Notes: generated from the sequence alone by a model not told the origin. A stretch of DNA of 64,000 bases from Volvox africanus (GCA_030268105.1 BSDZ01000009.1:310001-374000); one strand, 5' to 3'. Counted from the first letter of the stretch, positions 36,025 through 47,869 are shown. Translations and numbers: made by a program.

Positions 36025-37163
36025 TTACCTGCGGCGGCTGCCGTTGATCACCAGCGCCACAATGATGGCCACCTGCCAAACACGTTCAAACATAAATACG
36101 AAGTTAATATTTGTACTCCATCGAAAGAATACTGTGACGACCAATGGAGATGTTGCGCAATCCAGCGGGTTCATGGCCGGCGACGAACAGCCAAGAAAGC
36201 GAAGTTTGCGAACTATGAAGGCGGGGTTCGTAATCCCGCCGAGCAAACCGGCCAGGCGGGACCCAAATCGGAGTCAGGGAGGGGTAGCGAGGTCCAGAGG
36301 TTGTGCGACCCAAGGAATCGAAGAACCAACCCACAAAGGGTGTGAGTGTTGGGTTGCCGGAGGTTCCTCACGCGTATACATGATGCTCAGGAAATGCCAG
36401 TGCCATCTGAAATGCCAGTGACATACGTGGGCACGTTTACAGATGCAGATGCACCCTTGGCATGCACCCTTAGTCAAGTTTCGTCGAAGCGAAGTAAACT
36501 TCGGCGTCATGTACGAGTCGCCGGACGAAGGACACTAGGACAGATATCACTCAAGCCGGCATCTGGGCAACATGAGTCATCTGGGTAAATTTTGTTCGAC
36601 TCCGCTCGCGGTCAAAGGCTAGTCCTTGCTTACCCAGCTGACTATGTCCCTACGAACGTGCTTCGATAGGAAGCGGACCACTTTCCAAACAGCCTACATC
36701 TCACTCACCATAAACACCATGTTGGGCTGGGGAGTGAACTTCGACAACGGCCCGAACACGCGCGCCAGGTAATCTACCATGGTAGTCACAACTGTGGCAC
36801 GCAGCAGGCAAAAGCCGTCATATAGATCCAATAATAGTCAGGGTAGAACCATTGACAACTGTAATCTAACAGAAGTAAGTGCCATTTCCCCATTTCGGCG
36901 GTCAAAACGCTTACAAGGCTCAATAACGGCAAGCTCCCTGATGGCCTTGACCTTAATGCCAAACTGGAGAGGAAAACGGGTCGAGGTGATCAGATTAGAC
37001 CTAACATAGGCATGGAAAGGGTGAGAGGTAAATATGTCAAAACCTCGAGCCATACCTGGCCGATCCCCGCGAGGACAGTAGAAAAGGCCATCAGGATGAA
37101 GAAGGAAGTGAAGATGTATGCCAAAGGCAGGAAAAGCACAAGGACGGGACTGGGAGTCGCCAT
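36025..37163 (-). CDS. 95-aa two-helix membrane protein in four small exons
   Basis: Minus-strand exons 37163-37056, 36963-36915, 36791-36709 and 36072-36025 join in phase (0, 1, 0) to exactly 96 codons with TAA. Donors are GTATGG, GTAAGC and GTGAGT; acceptors are CTCCAG, CCACAG and TTGGCAG. Residues 7-35 form a strong transmembrane helix (VLVLFLPLAYIF... FSTVLAGIGQ). A short basic/amphipathic middle follows (FGIKVKAIREL; TTMVDYLARVFGPLSK). A second helix spans about residues 76-90 (NMVFMVAIIVALVI), and the protein ends NGSRRR. The C-terminal triple Arg suggests a cytosolic-facing tail of an endomembrane protein. I do not recognise the family. Support is splice-site quality, phase and helix periodicity rather than homology. 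Longer frames that overlap it on the plus strand look like shadows. Confidence 0.6.
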
Positions 37164-37704
37164 TTCCCTTGTTGACTTTGCAAATAATACAGGGCCGTTT
37201 AGGGGAAAATTGTCCTATCAATAGTGACAGACCCCTAGTTAACTAGGTTGGGTTAAGCAGTTCCCGGTTAAGGCTGCAGATAGAGATCGACACTTCGCTG
37301 GACAGCACAGCAAGTCCTGATAAGTTTGCCTTAGCAACACCGTTGTCGTGTTATTGTAGTTACAGTGACTGCTCTCCACTCATTGTATCCGTTCATAGGA
37401 TACATGCGGAAGACACATGAGGACACGACAGCCTATAACGGTGGACGTACAACTATCACCCGTGCATTACGCCACTGTCCACCAAGAGAGGAGTGATATT
37501 GATCAACATCAGATACCTACTTAGAATTTAGCACTGCCCAGCGTCCCGTTGGGTTGAGTACACGCACCGGTACAATAGGAAAGCTTTTTTCGCCGAGAAT
37601 CATATAAAATTATTAACAACTTAAGAAAACGAAGAACAGACTGTTTGGTTTGGTCTCCACTGGCATTGCTGCCTTTTGAGATTTGTTCTGGTGTCGGACT
37701 TTCT
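37164..37704. other. Divergent promoter region
   Basis: About 540 bp separate the start codons of the minus-strand small membrane protein and the plus-strand ubiquitin-conjugating enzyme. It must contain both 5' UTRs and promoters, and possibly a shared bidirectional promoter. I see no clear TATA box or other named element. Confidence 0.4.
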
Positions 37705-39267
37705 ATGGCGACCAAGACTCTCTCAACCGTGGCACAGCGGCGGATCCAAAGCGAGCTGAATGAGTGGTTGCATAGTCCACCGGAGGGGGGTGTATTGGAA
37801 TCCTTCGAACCTATGACGTCCTGGGTAGTCCTAATGCAGGTGCGAATTTCCGTATCGCGCAGCAAGGTGCTCTATCATAGCTGGGCTCAAAGCATTCAGT
37901 AAACCTGGGCCGATCCCGGGGTTGAGTAAGCTCTGTATGTAACTTTTCCTCCGAGAGCGTTAAGATACCCCCTTGGGCATGGTGCGGCCCTTGTGCAGCC
38001 CTTGTCCACTCCGTCCCCTTTTCCGAACAAATACCCCAAGTCGCAGTCAGCGAAATTTTCTCTCGTGTTTCCTCTTCTGATTTCCAACTCTCCTCTACTA
38101 GTACAATTACAATCCGTGTCTGTGCGTTCCTCTGTCTACAGGGGCCCGAGGGCCACGGCCGGCTGTACGCGGATGAAGTTTTTCGAGTCAAAATCGAATT
38201 CGGCGAACAATACCCGCTGGACCCACCGGAGGTGATCTTTCTGGCACCGGCGCCCATACACCCACACATTTACAGGTGCAGCCTCATTTTTTGCCGAAGG
38301 GCCGGAAACACCAGGGCGGGGCCACCTGACCACCTGACCACATGAAAAAGGGCAGGACGGGAAAGAACGGGTGAAAGCCCAGATATCTGCGTTCCTGAGG
38401 CGCAAATGCAGTGGAAGTCAGCTGCCCAATACGCTCAAGGGAAGAGTTTACAAACGTCGCTGTGACTTTCCTTTTCCTTCCCCATTCCCCCATCCCCTGC
38501 CCACATACCTGCACACCCACATACCCGTTGTTTTTGTGCCACCCTCACAGCAACGGCCACATTTGCCTAGACATCCTGTACTCGGGGCATAACGGGGGCT
38601 GGTCACCAGCTCTGACCATGAGCAAGGTAAGAAAAGTTTATCAGTTTTCGCTTATGAAAGAGCGAACCCAGTGGAGGCAGCGCCACGGTGTGCCGTACCT
38701 GGGGTTGGGGCAGGCTTAGAAGATATCTCAGGGAGGGGCAGTAAACACAAACACATGCGCGTTGTCACGCACTGAAGAGGCTTCTTTTTCGCATGTCGGT
38801 TCCTGGCTAGGACACCCCGTGACATCACAGCATCGCACCTTCCCGATTGCAACCGGCGTCAAAGCACCGCATGCGGATTGAACCCATGCCACCCGCCCTA
38901 AGCTGCTCACCCTCAGTCCGCGCACCCAGGAAGTCCAATGGCTCGTTAGCGCAAACAGCAAGGAGGGAAGAGCGCTCGATCCCACCACTCCCAAGGAAAC
39001 CGGATTGGTTGTCTCTAGGACCTGAGACCTCGGACCTAAGAGTCATCGAAACTGATCGAGCTACCTGAAGGCAGCAACACACGTACATTTTATTTGTCCT
39101 CTTTTCCCCATGTGTCGTACACCGGGCAGGTGGTTTTGTCCCTTAGATCCATGCTGGCCAGCGCCACGGAGAAGCGGAAGCCGCCCGGGGACGCCGAATA
39201 CTGCGCGCGTGTGGGTAACCGATCACCCAAATTGTCTAAATGGGTATTTGAAGATGACAAGGTTTAG
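37705..39267 (+). CDS. Ubiquitin-conjugating enzyme E2, UBE2W / UBC16 type
   Basis: Accepts ubiquitin from E1 as a thioester and passes it to substrates. The UBE2W/UBC16 group is known for ubiquitinating protein N-termini. Exons 37705-37839, 38142-38275, 38551-38626 and 39130-39267 give 160 aa, close to the about 150-160 usual for the group. Visible parts: helix 1 (AQRRIQSELNEWLHSPPEGG); the UBC core LYADEVFRVKIEFGEQYPLD then PPEVIF; HPHIYSNGHICLDIL with the catalytic Cys; WSPALTM; LRSMLASATEKRKPP; and a C-terminus WVFEDDKV that parallels the WWFHDD ending of UBC16 proteins. A four-residue GHNG insertion between CLDILYS and GWSPAL lengthens the post-cysteine loop. The stop was fixed by reading through the apparent GT at 39219, because the family C-terminus continues without an intron. 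Confidence 0.93.
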
Positions 39268-42200
39268 GAGAGGGCACAGCAGTAAGCGGAAAAGAGGGAG
39301 TCTGGGTAGGGAATCAGGCAGGGAGGGTGGGTGGGGCATGGATGAAGGTTAATGGAAATGGTAAAAGCCAGGACAACCACATGAAGAGAGGACCTGGATC
39401 TTCGTCGGACGGGGACGCACTGATAGAATAGGAATGAAAGAAAAACCCCAAGTGCTCTGTTTGGTACTGCTGGTGATGCTGGTGGAACGAGGCTTCAAGA
39501 GACAGACTGAGATCAGGATGAGCGCGAATCAGACTGTGTGGGCTTGCTTTGACGGGCCTTACACGTCGTGTGGAAACGATATCGCCGTGCTGACTTCCAA
39601 CCGGGACATGCCCGGGAGAAAGGATTCTTTGGGTTTCCACGTGTACGACGAGTTTTCATAAGGGTTACGTACGTTGATGTTATGATGCCGAGATTTGATT
39701 GTTTTGATACAAAAGAACAAAGAGACTCCCGAAATGGCCAGTGAATCCAAAGACTGAGATACCGAAGGCCCATAGATGAACGCATGTGAGGTGTCGGCGG
39801 CTTGGGAATTTGGGAACTGATGGTTTATATGCATTTCAATAAATAGGGAGTTTAGGTTTTCGCAGCGGGAGCGCATCTCAGGAGCATAAGAATGTATGAC
39901 GCCATAAGGCCCGTACAGCAGCCGATGCAGCTGGGGCCGGTGGCGGCCTCCCTTAGCTGAGAAGAGTGGTGGGCCGATGGTGGGCGAACATGAAGAGAAG
40001 TTGAAATCCAAGTTGGCTGGTACGTTGCACTTCAACTACTTGCCAGCGCCCAACAACAGTGCGGCGTTACATTGTCTTCTGTCAGGAAAGCTTGGCGCGA
40101 GAAGCTGACTGATGGTGCTTTGGTATTCCCTGCCGTACCGGGTGCTGCTGGGAAGGGTGTGAGGGGGTTTACTAACATAAGACGTCGTTTCGGCAGACAC
40201 ATACCAGGAGTATTCTCCCTGTGTCATATAAGCGACGACACAACAAGAAGAAAACCAGTTTTTAGTGGTCCACTGCGCCTAAGGATGTGGCCATCCACCG
40301 GGCAGCGCCGTACAGAAGGGGGCAGCTTGGCTCCCCCCCCCGGTCCTTGGTGTACGGTCTATACACATCATGGATGGATGGGTGCTGGGTGGCGTTGAGT
40401 TTGTTGGACGGGGTGTCCAACGGTTCAGGACGGATAGACTTCCCTGAGAAGGGGCGGTTCCTCAGGCACCACCCTCTGGAGTACCGCGCACAGCGACCGT
40501 CAGTGGTGGCCGCAGACGCAGGGAAGTGAGTGTGTGGGTGCGGATGTACGTGTGTGTTTTAGTTTTCGGCAGGAAGGATGCAACACTTGCGCGATGGAGG
40601 ATGAGATGTGCCGCTTCTGTTCGTGGTGGGAGTTGTCCAGGTGTGTGAGAGATTGGCTTTCCTTAGGAGGAGTGATTCTTACGTTCATCTGACTGTGCGG
40701 GTGGCAACAATCGCGTGGAGATTTGTTTTTTGGACACAGTTTGACGCGCCAGAATCGCAAAACCTGCAGGTGTCGCGAGAAGTACGTGATGCCGCAGGCT
40801 ATGAGGGCTATGCTCGCGAATGGAAGCATAGGCGTGTGCTGCAAAGTAGCGCCAATGAACGCATGTCCGCCGATAAGCTTGTCATGTTGGCAGTCTTCTC
40901 AGCTATGCAGTTGGCGGTCTGCTCAGTCGGTCATCGAGTCGGGAAGCTCGTGCGGTCCAAAGATGCAGTACGAACAAGGGCTGCAATGGTCATACCTGCA
41001 ACTCTTGTGCACTGTCCCCGCTGCCGCTATCTGTCGCTCTACCGCCCGCGCTTGCCCTTGTTCACAAGCCGGTACATTATTGTTATTATGATTATTGAGC
41101 CGGTGAATTATCCCAAGCGCATGGGTTAGATACGACCGATTGTATTTATACGAAAGGCACGATTGCAAGAACGAAGAATCGGGATTACGCCAAAACGAGC
41201 CCAGCGACAAGGGGCATGAAAGGGGGTCACCCGGCTTAGGGTCGTTTAAAGGCTCAGGTCGATTGACAGGTAAGGAGGGAGCGTTGCAGAAAGGAAAAGG
41301 TTCTCATCGGGTTCGCCGTTCATAACGACTTGGTTTAATAGGGTTAGGTTAAGCTTCGGGTTGAGGTGAGAACTAAAGAGGACTATCTAAATGCAGATGT
41401 GCCAAGCGGAAAGCATAAAGTGAAGAGACTGATGAAGGAATGACCGAAATGCCAAGTCGAGCCAATGCCAAAGCTTGAGTACCGAGTGCTGTGGGGAAAG
41501 GCAACGTGGGAACCTGTGGGAAAAAGTGGGGACAACGATCGGAAACGTCGAGTTCGTTTGAGTGAAGAAGCATTGCACGTTCTGTCTGCAGGTATTGGGA
41601 TGCCTTAGAAGGACACTTTTACGAATACTAAAGCTCTAATCTGTAACGTTGCTCCTCTCGCAGTCGACGGCGGAGAACAGGTCCAAGGAAGGCAGAGCAG
41701 AAGTTTATTGCGTGACAAGGGATTTCAAGATTGCCACGGATTTATGAACGCAACATGATGGAACAGGCACAACAGCCGGTCGGTTAATATTCTGTATAGT
41801 ATAAGTCATAAACACCAATCAACTTCCAACGTACTCAAATTTCGTACAGAATAAGGGTTGGTAACCGTAAAGGGAATCCAAGGGCTTGTTGTTTCGTTCA
41901 AACCTCGAGGGACTCCCCTTCGGTCTGTCATAGGCCTGGGTCCACGCAAGACTTAGGATAATCACATGACCCCCCCCAGGCCGCTTCCCGGCCGGTCAAA
42001 TAATTTGGAAATGTTTATTTTATAACATGTATCAATGGATAATTATATTTCTGTATAAAATATGCCCATTGATGACAGCGGTGTTGCACGAATCGCGAGG
42101 GCGTTCGGTTGTACGGGATTTATATACGCCTTAATGACCTTCTTCAAACAAATTCATACTCGAGGTCTCTTTAACTGGAACATTGCGCGTTGCTATTACA

Positions 42201-42516
42201 TCATGATTACCTTGCTGGAAGCCAAAAGCGCTCAAAAAGTAGTACAGCGTTCCTGCAAATTTTCGCACGTGCGCAGATTCTTTCCACCCATCCATATTGA
42301 GCATCTTCATCAACATAATGGCGCGAGCGCGTTTAATTTGTCAATTTTATGTGCAAGTTAAATTTAACGCTTTCGTGCTGTCGCAACTGGAACGCCGACA
42401 ACGTTTTCAGCGGACCCATTGCCCCATAAATTGTTTGCTAAATTGTCTATCCTTCGGGGTCAACTTCAAGCAAATCCTAGTTCGTTTTTACACCGTACGC
42501 GCTGCGAGAGAAAGCT
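39268..42516. other. Intergenic region, weak coding hints only
   Basis: No recognised gene. Two hints were seen. On the minus strand, 40866-40742 encodes a hydrophobic segment (HTPMLPFASIALIACGITYF), but the same frame carries TGA stops just upstream. On the plus strand, 40410-40526 ends at a good donor (GGAA|GTGAG). Neither could be chained to other exons. The portion 41570-42510 is AT-richer and includes the probable promoter of the coiled-coil gene. Confidence 0.45.
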
Positions 42517-44247
42517 ATGGACCCGCCGTCAAACGTTCCCCGCAGTGGCGAGGATCTTTCTCGGGCTTTCCGGTAAATTTTGAATAAATATTATCTAAAA
42601 CTAGGTACTGATCGATCGACGCTTCTAAATGTGAAGCGCTTTTCTTGTCCTCAGGAATTTGCCTCCGGGAACTTTGTCTGGCCTGGATGCACTCTGCGAC
42701 CATAACTATTGGTTATCTGTCATGAGACAGGCAGAGATAGATATCAGCAATGAAGACATCTTTCGTTTCAGGCAAGCCGTCCTGTATCCACGCCTAACTG
42801 GTGACCATGCTTTGGTTTGTAGTTTCCACGGTTGTTGGAATTATTTGCCATACCAGTAGCTGTTGGTACAGGTGAATTTCTTTTTAGCGCTGCAGATTCT
42901 TTTGTATTGCTGAGCGGTTGGCCGGATAGGTTGAGGGCACAACACATATGATGGAGGAATTATGGCATGTTAATGATCTAAAAACATCAATTAGCCCGTC
43001 GGCAAGCGCGTCAGAGGCCCCGAGGCCACGGCTGAGGTTTCATGGTGTGGCGCGAACCTAACTGTGCAGATTCTTTGAGATCAGCAAGACGGCATCCAAT
43101 CGTCTCGCGTTTCTTGCGGGGAGTGGCGAGTTTGGTAGCTTCAACTTGCGCTATCTTATCCAACAGTTAGTAGAGCAGTGCGCAGGTGGGTCCATCAAAT
43201 GGGCGAAGCTTGCTGGCGTTCCAAATCTCTATGCGCATTACGCATCCACTTGCATGCGCAATTGCATTTACTCACCGGGAAAGCACCAGCCAGGTGATTG
43301 GAATCTTGCATTTTTGTCGAACCGCCTCGTCGCGCTGCGGAGGTGCTTGTCTAGCTTGCGCTCCGCCAGATTTCACGATTGCTGGTCGGAAATCTGAGGA
43401 AATTTGAGCTTTTGGGCTTCTTGGTATCTTGCCTGCCACGATTTTGCAAATATGAAAATCAGCCGTACCATCACGGGGCCCCTATCCTCACATTCTATCC
43501 CAGATATGCACAAGTACACTCGCAAATTGGAGAAGTACGTGGTCAAATTGCAGCGTCGAGTCGAGGAGCTTGAGGTACGGCGCCATCCAACGCGGCTGTC
43601 CTTCGCCGTCCGTCCGTACTATGATGCGATGATTAAGAAATAGAAGACTTTATCCACCACGGCATCCTAAAACATGTGATTCCAATAACTCGTCGATGCC
43701 CTTCACTAGTGCCGCCTCCTCTTGGTGTTGGTGTCGACCCGGGCACGTGTGTTTTACGCCCCTCCCTCTTCGTCGCATTTCTTTCACCCCGGAGCAAACC
43801 CCCGTCTTTCCATCTTCCGTCTGAACAGTCATGCGCCTCCTGACATCCATCCTTGCGTACGCGATAATCCTTCAGACGGAAAAACAACAACGTGACGGCG
43901 GCGGCAGACATCCAGATCGCGAGCAACGGCTCCCACCGCCGCTATCACAGCAGCACGGTGGCGGCGGCGGCTCCGGAACCAGTGGTGGAACCAGCGGAGG
44001 CACGAGCGGTGGGACCAGTGGAGGCGGCGTTGGAAATGGCAGATCCAGCGGCGGTGCATTACCTCACCACCCGATGTCATACCCGCATTCCTCCAGCCCG
44101 CACCCGCATTCACAGATTGCGGGTCTGGTTGGACCCACGGGGCCGCCGGCACAGCCCCTAGGAGGCGCCAAACGGCCTCGCTCGCCGGCGCCAGGAAGCG
44201 TGGAGGCCGCGGGCTTGTCCGCATCGGCTGAGCAAACTGACGACTGA
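42517..44247 (+). CDS. Unrecognised 243-aa coiled-coil protein
   Basis: Exons 42517-42572, 42655-42771, 43070-43185, 43504-43574 and 43876-44247 join in phase to 244 codons. The N-terminal 130 residues look globular and helical (LPPGTLSGLDALCDHNYWLS, RQAEIDISNEDIF, SKTASNRLAFLAGSGEFGSF). They run into a coiled coil (YLIQQLVEQCADMHKYTRKL continuing EKYVVKLQRRVEELETEKQQ) that crosses two exon borders without a break, which strongly supports those junctions. The C-terminal 110 residues are disordered: Gly/Ser repeats, GGTSGGTSGGTS, then KRPRSPAPGS, a possible nuclear-localisation motif. Intron 2 would use a GC donor (GCAAGC at 42772). I recognise no family. The arrangement suggests a scaffold or nuclear adaptor. 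The stop at 44245 is unambiguous in this frame. Confidence 0.65.
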
Positions 44248-44524
44248 TGAACCAGGAGACCCTGTCCCTGCAGCTCGCCCAGGTGCTCTCCCTACCAACC
44301 AGTGGAGCATCCCGCGGTAGGCCGGAAGCTGATATGGGCTCTGGGAGGTGCGGATTGTTAGCTGAGGATGCACACACGGCCTCTCGAGCCGTGGCGGGTG
44401 TTTCGTCATCGGAGTCTCCGTTGGGGCGGAGCGAGCAGCACGTGGTCCAGACAGCTCTGCGGCGTGCCGGAGGAAGTGTGTGCATGTCGTGGCCACCGCC
44501 CTTTACCACCGGCGTTGTGGTCGA

Positions 44525-44529
44525 TGTAA
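44525..44529 (+). other. Candidate TGTAA poly(A) signal of the coiled-coil gene
   Basis: TGTAA 278 nt after the coiled-coil stop codon. An ATG overlapping that stop (TGATG at 44245-44249) begins a 96-codon frame of unclear meaning within this presumed 3' UTR. Confidence 0.45.
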
Positions 44530-44729
44530 TCATCTAAGGGTTAACGGAAGCTGGCTCCACCGGACTGCTGCTGCTGCTTTATGGCGGCATCTTGAGTTGG
44601 CGGTGGCAGCAGCGGCGGCGGCGGCGGCGGCGGCTAGTGTCCTCATCGCGCCCCTCCTCCCCGCCGCACCATCTTCTTGACTTCTCCAGCGCCCACCCAC
44701 GAAAAGGACTGGGTCGGGCCGGCCTGTCT

Positions 44730-44996
44730 ATGCGCGCCTTTGTGCAGCTGTGGCAGTTGGTGCTTCGATGTGGCGACTGCGCTGCAGAGCTGGGCTTTGA
44801 GGAGCGACTGGTGCGGAACCAGCGTGTGTCGAGCCAACGGCCCCAACGGTCCGTTACTCCGGTAACCGGCGCATTAGCAGCTCCGAAACCAATAGATTTA
44901 AATAAAGTTGATGGGGCGGACCTGTCCCATCTTGGACGGGAACCCGCCCCTTGGTATCCAGGCAACAACCTTACCCTCGGGCAGCTGCAGTCCTGA
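44730..44996 (+). CDS. Small coding-like frame or terminal exon
   Basis: 88 aa from ATG to TGA. The start looks helical (LWQLVLRCGDCAAELGFEER) and is followed by a polar tail ending in LTLGQLQS. A good acceptor (TTTGTGCAG before 44752) lies inside, so this could be the last exon of a gene rather than an independent one. One option is a frame opening at the ATG that overlaps the preceding stop (44247), spliced at GCCCAG|GTGCTC near 44282; that would make the locus dicistronic, which is known in green algae. No family is recognised. Confidence 0.3.
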   Translation: MRAFVQLWQLVLRCGDCAAELGFEERLVRNQRVSSQRPQRSVTPVTGALAAPKPIDLNKVDGADLSHLGREPAPWYPGNNLTLGQLQS

Positions 44997-45842
44997 GAGA
45001 GCCACAGCCACGTGAAGCGGTTGGGCGTTGCCTGGGTGTCCGGTTTGGCTGCGACCATGGCCGTATGGTTAGACTCAACGTTGCCATGGCACGTGAGGGA
45101 GAGACACGGCGTGTTCGTACAGAAGCGCCTCTAGTAATTATGATGTATGGACATGTACGGAAGATAGTACGGACATATGCTGAGTGGTTTTGGCTGTAGC
45201 TGACGAGTGCGGTCATTTATGTCGGGAGTTGTGGGGTTGAGCCGATTGCTATGATGCCGAGGGCCAGCGCTACAGTACTTATATCAGTTGGCTTAGGAGC
45301 CACGATATGAACTCAATGGGCTGTACAATCCTTCCACGTGCTTGAGGAGATGGCAGCGGACTTCATGAGGCGGATTTCTGGGCTTCACGGCCGCGAGGGG
45401 AATCACTGGCGAATTATTGTAGTAGGATCATGCTGGTGCCGAGAAGGTTTTTCAAAACAGATTTTCCGTACTGCGTGGTTGTTCCGAGCTCGAGCTTGTT
45501 TTCAGATCTGCTTAAATTTTGCAGAGCTGATTCCGTACATCTGCTGGTGTACGGATTAACCAGGCGTTTTCGGGAGCTCGGACACGCGGACTGTGTCACA
45601 GGGGTGTTATTTTGCAGTGTCCAGAATTTTAAAGTCTGGCCACCCTGGTTTAGATCGGAACCCCCCTGGGCACATTCGCATAGGACGGGCCGCATTGTAC
45701 GGCATGAGTACGAGAGCGTTATCATGCGCAGCTAACGTCTGGGTTCAAGCCTCGATCTCGATTCAGCGACTCCCCATTGAAGGCCGATCACGAGCAGCTG
45801 GCTTGGCCCAGTGGAGTATGCGTCCCTAAGATCAGCGACCCT

Positions 45843-45868
45843 CGGTCGGTCGGTCGGTCGGTCGGTCG
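45843..45868. repeat. (GGTC)n microsatellite
   Basis: Six perfect GGTC units followed closely by a TGACCCATGGGT palindrome-like motif. Confidence 0.9.
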
Positions 45869-45923
45869 ATCATGACCCATGGGTTGCATGGAAGGACCTG
45901 CGGGATTGAGAAATTCATTCAGT

Positions 45924-47828
45924 CGAGAAATGCTTTTGAGGTCCAAAGGCCCCGACTATTTCGGTGCCGTCAATGTAATGGTGATGAGCGATAATCAATT
46001 GGCGGAGTTAGTGAATGGCCGTTGCGGTCTGATCTTGCGGCCTATGAATCTACCTCGTGCAAAGTGAGTGATGATATGGACGTCACCGGCCAGGTTGGCG
46101 ATGACGTCCTAAGGAGTATTAGAACTTTGTGGCTAGGAAGGCAGAGATCTCTCCTAGCGGACGTGCCTGCTACATGGCTTGGAGGCTGCGGGTCGTGTGC
46201 GGTGCTATGCGACCCATGGGCCGCTCATGTATGTAGAAAAACCTGCCGTACATGATTGTGTTCAAATACGGTTCACGCATGTCCCATGCATGTGCGAAGC
46301 GATGGCCTCTTTTCGCCGTACTGGCTATCCTTCCACGTAACCAAATTGCTTTTAGCAGTTTTGCTTGCACATTTCAGCTCGTTCTGCAGCGGCGCATTGG
46401 CGGCTTGGTTGTACGGCAGCAACTTTGGACGAGCAGCACGATGTGTAATGTTTGCCCATGTGTGTGTATGTTAATGTATGTACGGGTGTCGGATTTGGTC
46501 CAAATGATGCCAGAAACACTGCGTCCCCTGCCGGATGCGGGCCGCTGGCACCAGGGCCAGTTCGTTAGGTGTGCCGCCAAGACGCACGCGATTGTGTGTG
46601 CGCGGGCCTCATGGCGAAAATAATGCTGTGCTGTGACCCTCCTGAAAGCAGCAGCGTTATATAGCACTAATAATTCAGTTTGATTCATGGAGTGCACTGT
46701 ACGACGGCGTCGTACATGGTAGTACACCAAACTGCAGCTGTACGGCTTTGAATGCTAGGCGTAACGCACATGACATGGTCAAATGTGGGCTTGTCCCTTC
46801 CCTGCTCCCGGCGGTTGTCGGTTAAGTATCTGTACAGATTATGGTTGCTGCAACGAGTTGTTTGCATGTCTCTCTGTCTGTCTGTCCCTCGGTGCGCTCA
46901 TCGGTCCTGGCTATTCGCATGGTTGGACACCTGTCTGTGCACACATGGAGGGATCCGCGGTTCTCAAATACGACCGTTTGGATCTAGTTTCGGATTCCAG
47001 ATCTTAAATCTCAGGATAGCCTCGCCTCGCCCCCACTGAGAATGGTTTCCTTCTGTACAGGTCTCTCTTCGCATCCTCATTGCATGGCATTTGTGTGTAC
47101 GGGGTGGCTTTAAACGGTCTTAGGTATGTGTGCGAGAAACTTTAGGATATGATGGTTGTACGACACGGGTGCGTGTGGCAGGGGACCTTTCTGCGGTTGA
47201 CACTCGCCAGGCTGGTCAGGCTGGCTGGCAGACGGTGTCCATGCGCCCGGGGGCAATTGGGGTTTCCTTGGGAAGACAAGGGGGCGCCAGTCAAGGAGGC
47301 ATGCAACCCGATGGTGGTGCGGAGATCCTGGTGGTCGGGTCGGGTTTCGGAGCCGCAGCAGCACACTGCTGGCCTGTCCGTCAGTCCGTTGGGTCGTTGG
47401 GTGGTCTCAGTGGCCCGTGGGCCCCGTGGGAACTGACCGGTGGCGCTGCAACTCTGACCCGGCCGAAATCGCTACCCGGAATTGCACCTGCCACCCGCAC
47501 CCGTGCCTGATGCTGTTTTTACGAGAACTGATGTCCTCCAAGTATCTAGTGGGGTTAAGTCAGTGGAATCGGGAAGCATTGATGTGCTGATGTGCCATTA
47601 TCTACATGTACGGCATAATTGAGAGAGTGAGAGGGGTGAGCCAGTGAGTAAGTGAGAAGGGGACATCTGGTGCGTTGCCGGAGTTCTCGGTATGTATGTG
47701 GGCGGTGTCGGTTTAATTTTGGCAGGGATGCTTAAAAGGAGGAGGAAGCGCCTTGTTGAGATTGCCTGATGTAGCGCATGTCTGTCTACCCAGGCATGCC
47801 TTAAGTGGCTGAGGCAGTTCAGGGTGCT

Positions 47829-47869
<41 letters not shown>

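Noticed and set aside
36838..37221. Single minus-strand frame of 127 codons
   Set aside because: It overlaps the spliced membrane-protein gene in a different frame. The spliced model has better splice signals, a clean ATG and two hydrophobic helices.
39434..39661. Alternative last exon of the E2 enzyme ending HVYDEFS
   Set aside because: No acceptor has the required phase. Reading straight through 39219 gives WVFEDDKV, which matches the known C-terminus.
40742..41210. Minus-strand membrane protein (ASIALIACGITYF)
   Set aside because: The hydrophobic block is preceded in frame by two TGA codons, and no upstream exon joins in a compatible phase. Kept only as a weak hint.
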